Shown piece after piece: positions 6,444-7,883 of a DNA stretch of 7,883 nt. This DNA is from an uncultured Collinsella sp. Lineage in GTDB: Bacteria > Actinomycetota > Coriobacteriia > Coriobacteriales > Coriobacteriaceae. The stretch lies in contig CATVZP010000092.1 in assembly GCA_958348565.1 (NCBI GenBank), positions 1-7,883 of the forward strand, in the 5' to 3' direction. The translations under genes and the position numbers were made by a program. The notes beneath the pieces are model-generated. The model was not told where the DNA came from and searched no databases. It saw only the letters and a program-made list of their open reading frames with translations. Every line of letters begins with the position of its first letter. Position 1 is the stretch's first letter.

Positions 6444-6449
6444 TATACT
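6444..6449 (+). promoter_or_regulatory. Probable -10 box of the LacI-family gene
   Basis: TATACT lies 35 bases before the ATG at 6485. The spacing and sequence match the galE -10 box. No convincing -35 box is present 16-18 bases upstream, which hints at an activator or an unusual sigma contact. Confidence 0.5.
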
Positions 6450-6484
6450 TTCAAGAGATTGCGCGTAAACCCGGAAGGAGCGAG

Positions 6485-7513
6485 ATGGCCAACAAAGTCA
6501 CCCTCAAGCAGATCGCCCAGGAGGTGGGGCTTTCCCCCTCGTCGGTCTCGCTTGTGCTCAATAATCGGCCCTGTCGCATCTCGGAAGAAAACCGCAAACT
6601 CATCAAGGAGGTCGCGGCGCGCAACCACTATGTTCCTAACCAGATTGCGCGTAGTTTGGTCATGCGCGAGTCGCGCACGCTGGGCCTTATCGTCCCTAAC
6701 ATCGAGAGCCGCTTTTTTGCCTCGCTCGCCGGTAGCCTGGAAAAGCGCTGCCGCGAGGATGGCTATGCGCTCTTCATTACCAGCTCGGGTGGAAGCGCCG
6801 ATGACGATCTGGAGCTGCTGCGCCAGCTGGTGACGCGCGGCGTTGATGGCGTCTTCCTGGTCGTGGGCGACGAGTTCTCCGACGACCGTGCCCTGCGCGA
6901 AGAAGTCAGCCACCTGCCCATCCCGGCCGTGATGGTCGACCGTGCCATTGAGGGGCTCGAGTGCGACAAGGTGATGTTCGACCACGAGATGGGCGGCTAC
7001 ATGGCCACCCGCTATCTGATCGAGCAAGGCCACCGCCGTATTGCCTGTCTGGTTAACGCACGCCGCTCCAATACGGGTCGCAAACGACTTGCCGGCTATG
7101 AGCGCGCACTGCGCGAGGTTGGCTTGCCTATCGACGCACGTTTAGAGTTTGAGAGCGAGTACTACATCCCGAGTGCCTACGAGGCCTCGGAGTCGGTGCT
7201 CGCAACTGATGCTACCGCTGTGTTCGCAAGCTCGGATAACATCGCCCTCGGTCTGCTCAAGCGCTTGCACGAGATGGGGAAGAGCATCCCGGGCGACATC
7301 TCGGTGGTGAGTTACGACAACTCGGCCGCCGACGTTCTCTTTGAGCCGGCGCTGACTGCGATTGAGCAGGATCCAGGTATCCTCGCGGAGCATGCTTTTG
7401 GCTGCATGTCCAAGCGTCTTGCCGGTAGGGGCGGTAGACGTGCCGAAGAAGTCGTTCTGGAGCCGGCGCTTATCGTGAAGGGCAGCGTGCTCGATCTTAC
7501 CGAATGTAGCTAA
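6485..7513 (+). CDS. LacI-family transcriptional repressor
   Basis: This 342-residue protein is a DNA-binding regulator that probably responds to a sugar or nucleoside-like ligand. Residues 5-27 form the family helix-turn-helix (VTLKQIAQEVGLSPSSVSLV), and 50-59 (VPNQIARSLV) form the hinge helix. A periplasmic-binding-like domain follows: TLGLIVPNIE (65-74), DGVFLVVG (121-128), FASSDNIALG (247-256) and DISVVSYDNS (271-280), with D278 at the position of LacI D274. In the recognition helix the LacI residues Tyr17, Gln18 and Arg22 correspond to Pro, Ser and Leu, so its operator should differ from lacO. AAGGAG (6475-6480) 4 bases before the ATG supports the start. No transport or sugar-hydrolase gene adjoins it within the window, so the ligand cannot be read from context. 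Possible targets are its own promoter and the gene that follows. Confidence 0.95.
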   Translation: MANKVTLKQIAQEVGLSPSSVSLVLNNRPCRISEENRKLIKEVAARNHYVPNQIARSLVMRESRTLGLIVPNIESRFFASLAGSLEKRCREDGYALFITSSGGSADDDLELLRQLVTRGVDGVFLVVGDEFSDDRALREEVSHLPIPAVMVDRAIEGLECDKVMFDHEMGGYMATRYLIEQGHRRIACLVNARRSNTGRKRLAGYERALREVGLPIDARLEFESEYYIPSAYEASESVLATDATAVFASSDNIALGLLKRLHEMGKSIPGDISVVSYDNSAADVLFEPALTAIEQDPGILAEHAFGCMSKRLAGRGGRRAEEVVLEPALIVKGSVLDLTECS

Positions 7514-7542
7514 GCGTACTTGTTTGTTTGCATAGATTGCAT

Positions 7543-7560
7543 GCGGAGTGTCCGCTATTT
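7543..7560 (+). terminator. Weak terminator-like hairpin after the LacI-family gene
   Basis: GCGGA-GTG-TCCGC (7543-7555) is a 5-bp GC stem followed by TATTT, starting 30 bases after the stop. The stem is short and the tail interrupted, so termination would be inefficient unless the longer hairpin at 7571 assists. Confidence 0.35.
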
Positions 7561-7570
7561 ACCGGCGGGG

Positions 7571-7637
7571 CCGGGGTGCCTGCCTTGTTTTGAGAAGTTC
7601 GCGGAGCCCACTTCTCAAAACAAGGCAGGCACCCCGG
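7571..7637. repeat. Long perfect inverted repeat (28-bp arms, 11-base loop)
   Basis: Arms 7571-7598 and 7610-7637 are perfect reverse complements; the left arm begins CCGGGGTGCCTGCCTTG and the right arm ends GGCACCCCGG. The loop is TCGCGGAGCCC. No T tract follows on either strand, so it is not a standard intrinsic terminator. It lies between the LacI-family gene and the next plus-strand gene. It resembles the element at 5130-5260 in kind but not clearly in sequence: GTGCCTGCC here against GTGGCTGCC there is the only similar core. Confidence 0.85.
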
Positions 7638-7682
7638 TTCTCGTCCGTAAACTCTTCCGCTGGGCGAGCCATAGACGCCGCG

Positions 7683-7700
7683 TACCGATACGGTAAAGTG
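7683..7700 (+). promoter_or_regulatory. TACC-N5-GGTAAAGTG motif, copy 2
   Basis: TACCGATACGGTAAAGTG matches copy 1 (6398-6415) at 14 of 18 positions, with all differences in the central spacer. It ends 18 bases before the -10 box of the next gene, ten bases (about one helical turn) closer than copy 1. Here it would overlap the -35 position. Confidence 0.3.
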
Positions 7701-7718
7701 GCGGCTTGAAATTGGTGC

Positions 7719-7724
7719 TATATT
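7719..7724 (+). promoter_or_regulatory. Probable -10 box of the 3'-edge gene
   Basis: TATATT lies 37 bases before the ATG at 7762, the same arrangement as for galE and the LacI-family gene. The base run at the -35 position (AAGTGG) is a poor match to consensus. Confidence 0.4.
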
Positions 7725-7761
7725 CAGCTTGAGTTGTTTAATGCTAGTACGGGAGGCTGAT

Positions 7762-7883
7762 ATGGGGCTGTTCAAGAAGAAAAACCCGCAGGATGCCTTT
7801 GATCCCGATGTGTTTACCATCACGGATACGATTTTGGACCCGCCGCGGTTTACGTTTTTGCCGGCTATCTACCAGGATGCCAC
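7762..7883 (+). CDS. Unrecognised protein, N-terminal 40 residues only (cut by window edge)
   Basis: An open frame starts at the ATG at 7762 with a strong ribosome site GGGAGG (7751-7756) 5 bases upstream and runs off the right edge. The visible start, MGLFKKKNPQDAFDPDVF, is basic then acidic, and the following stretch (TITDTILDPPRFTFLPAIYQ) is mixed. There is no signal peptide or membrane segment in what can be seen. I do not recognise the family. It has its own likely promoter and a TACC-N5-GGTAAAGTG motif shared with the repressor gene upstream. Confidence 0.75.
   Translation, partial: MGLFKKKNPQDAFDPDVFTITDTILDPPRFTFLPAIYQDA

Noticed and set aside
7571..7637. Intrinsic terminator of the LacI-family gene
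   Set aside because: The stem is far longer than usual and no T tract follows on either strand, so I list it as a repeat instead.

Overview
This is a GC-rich bacterial chromosomal window with seven genes on both strands. The protein sequences and the compact layout suggest an anaerobic gut actinobacterium of the Coriobacteriia, most likely Collinsella or a close relative. That assignment rests on how the proteins read; there is no rRNA gene to confirm it. I see no phage, insertion sequence, CRISPR array or tRNA.

Left part, minus strand (1-3638): the N-terminal 240 codons of a glycogen/maltodextrin phosphorylase run off the left edge. Upstream of it lies malQ (4-alpha-glucanotransferase), and upstream of malQ lies galE (UDP-glucose 4-epimerase). 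malQ and the phosphorylase form the classic pair for breaking down maltodextrin or glycogen. They appear to be co-transcribed, with a GC-rich hairpin between them. malQ has its own promoter with a palindromic operator-like site between the -35 and -10 boxes. galE is separated from malQ by a strong intrinsic terminator.

Middle part (3639-6301): an intergenic region of 266 bases separates galE from a plus-strand gene for a Tat-exported cell-wall hydrolase, which has a PcsB/CwlO-like coiled coil and a C-terminal Cys/His peptidase domain. This gene converges on murB (minus strand), which makes UDP-N-acetylmuramate. The gap between them holds a 131-bp element with perfect 31-bp inverted arms, then an intrinsic terminator that probably serves both genes.

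Right part (6302-7883): murB is divergent from a LacI-family repressor gene. After the repressor come a perfect 28-bp inverted repeat and the first 40 codons of a plus-strand gene I do not recognise. A TACC-N5-GGTAAAGTG motif occurs upstream of both the repressor and the unknown gene.

Most of the window is ordinary metabolism and cell-wall biology. The points that merit a second look are the two long perfect hairpins, the operator-like sites, the gate residue of GalE, and the combination of Tat signal and domains in the hydrolase. I found no convincing new multi-gene system.
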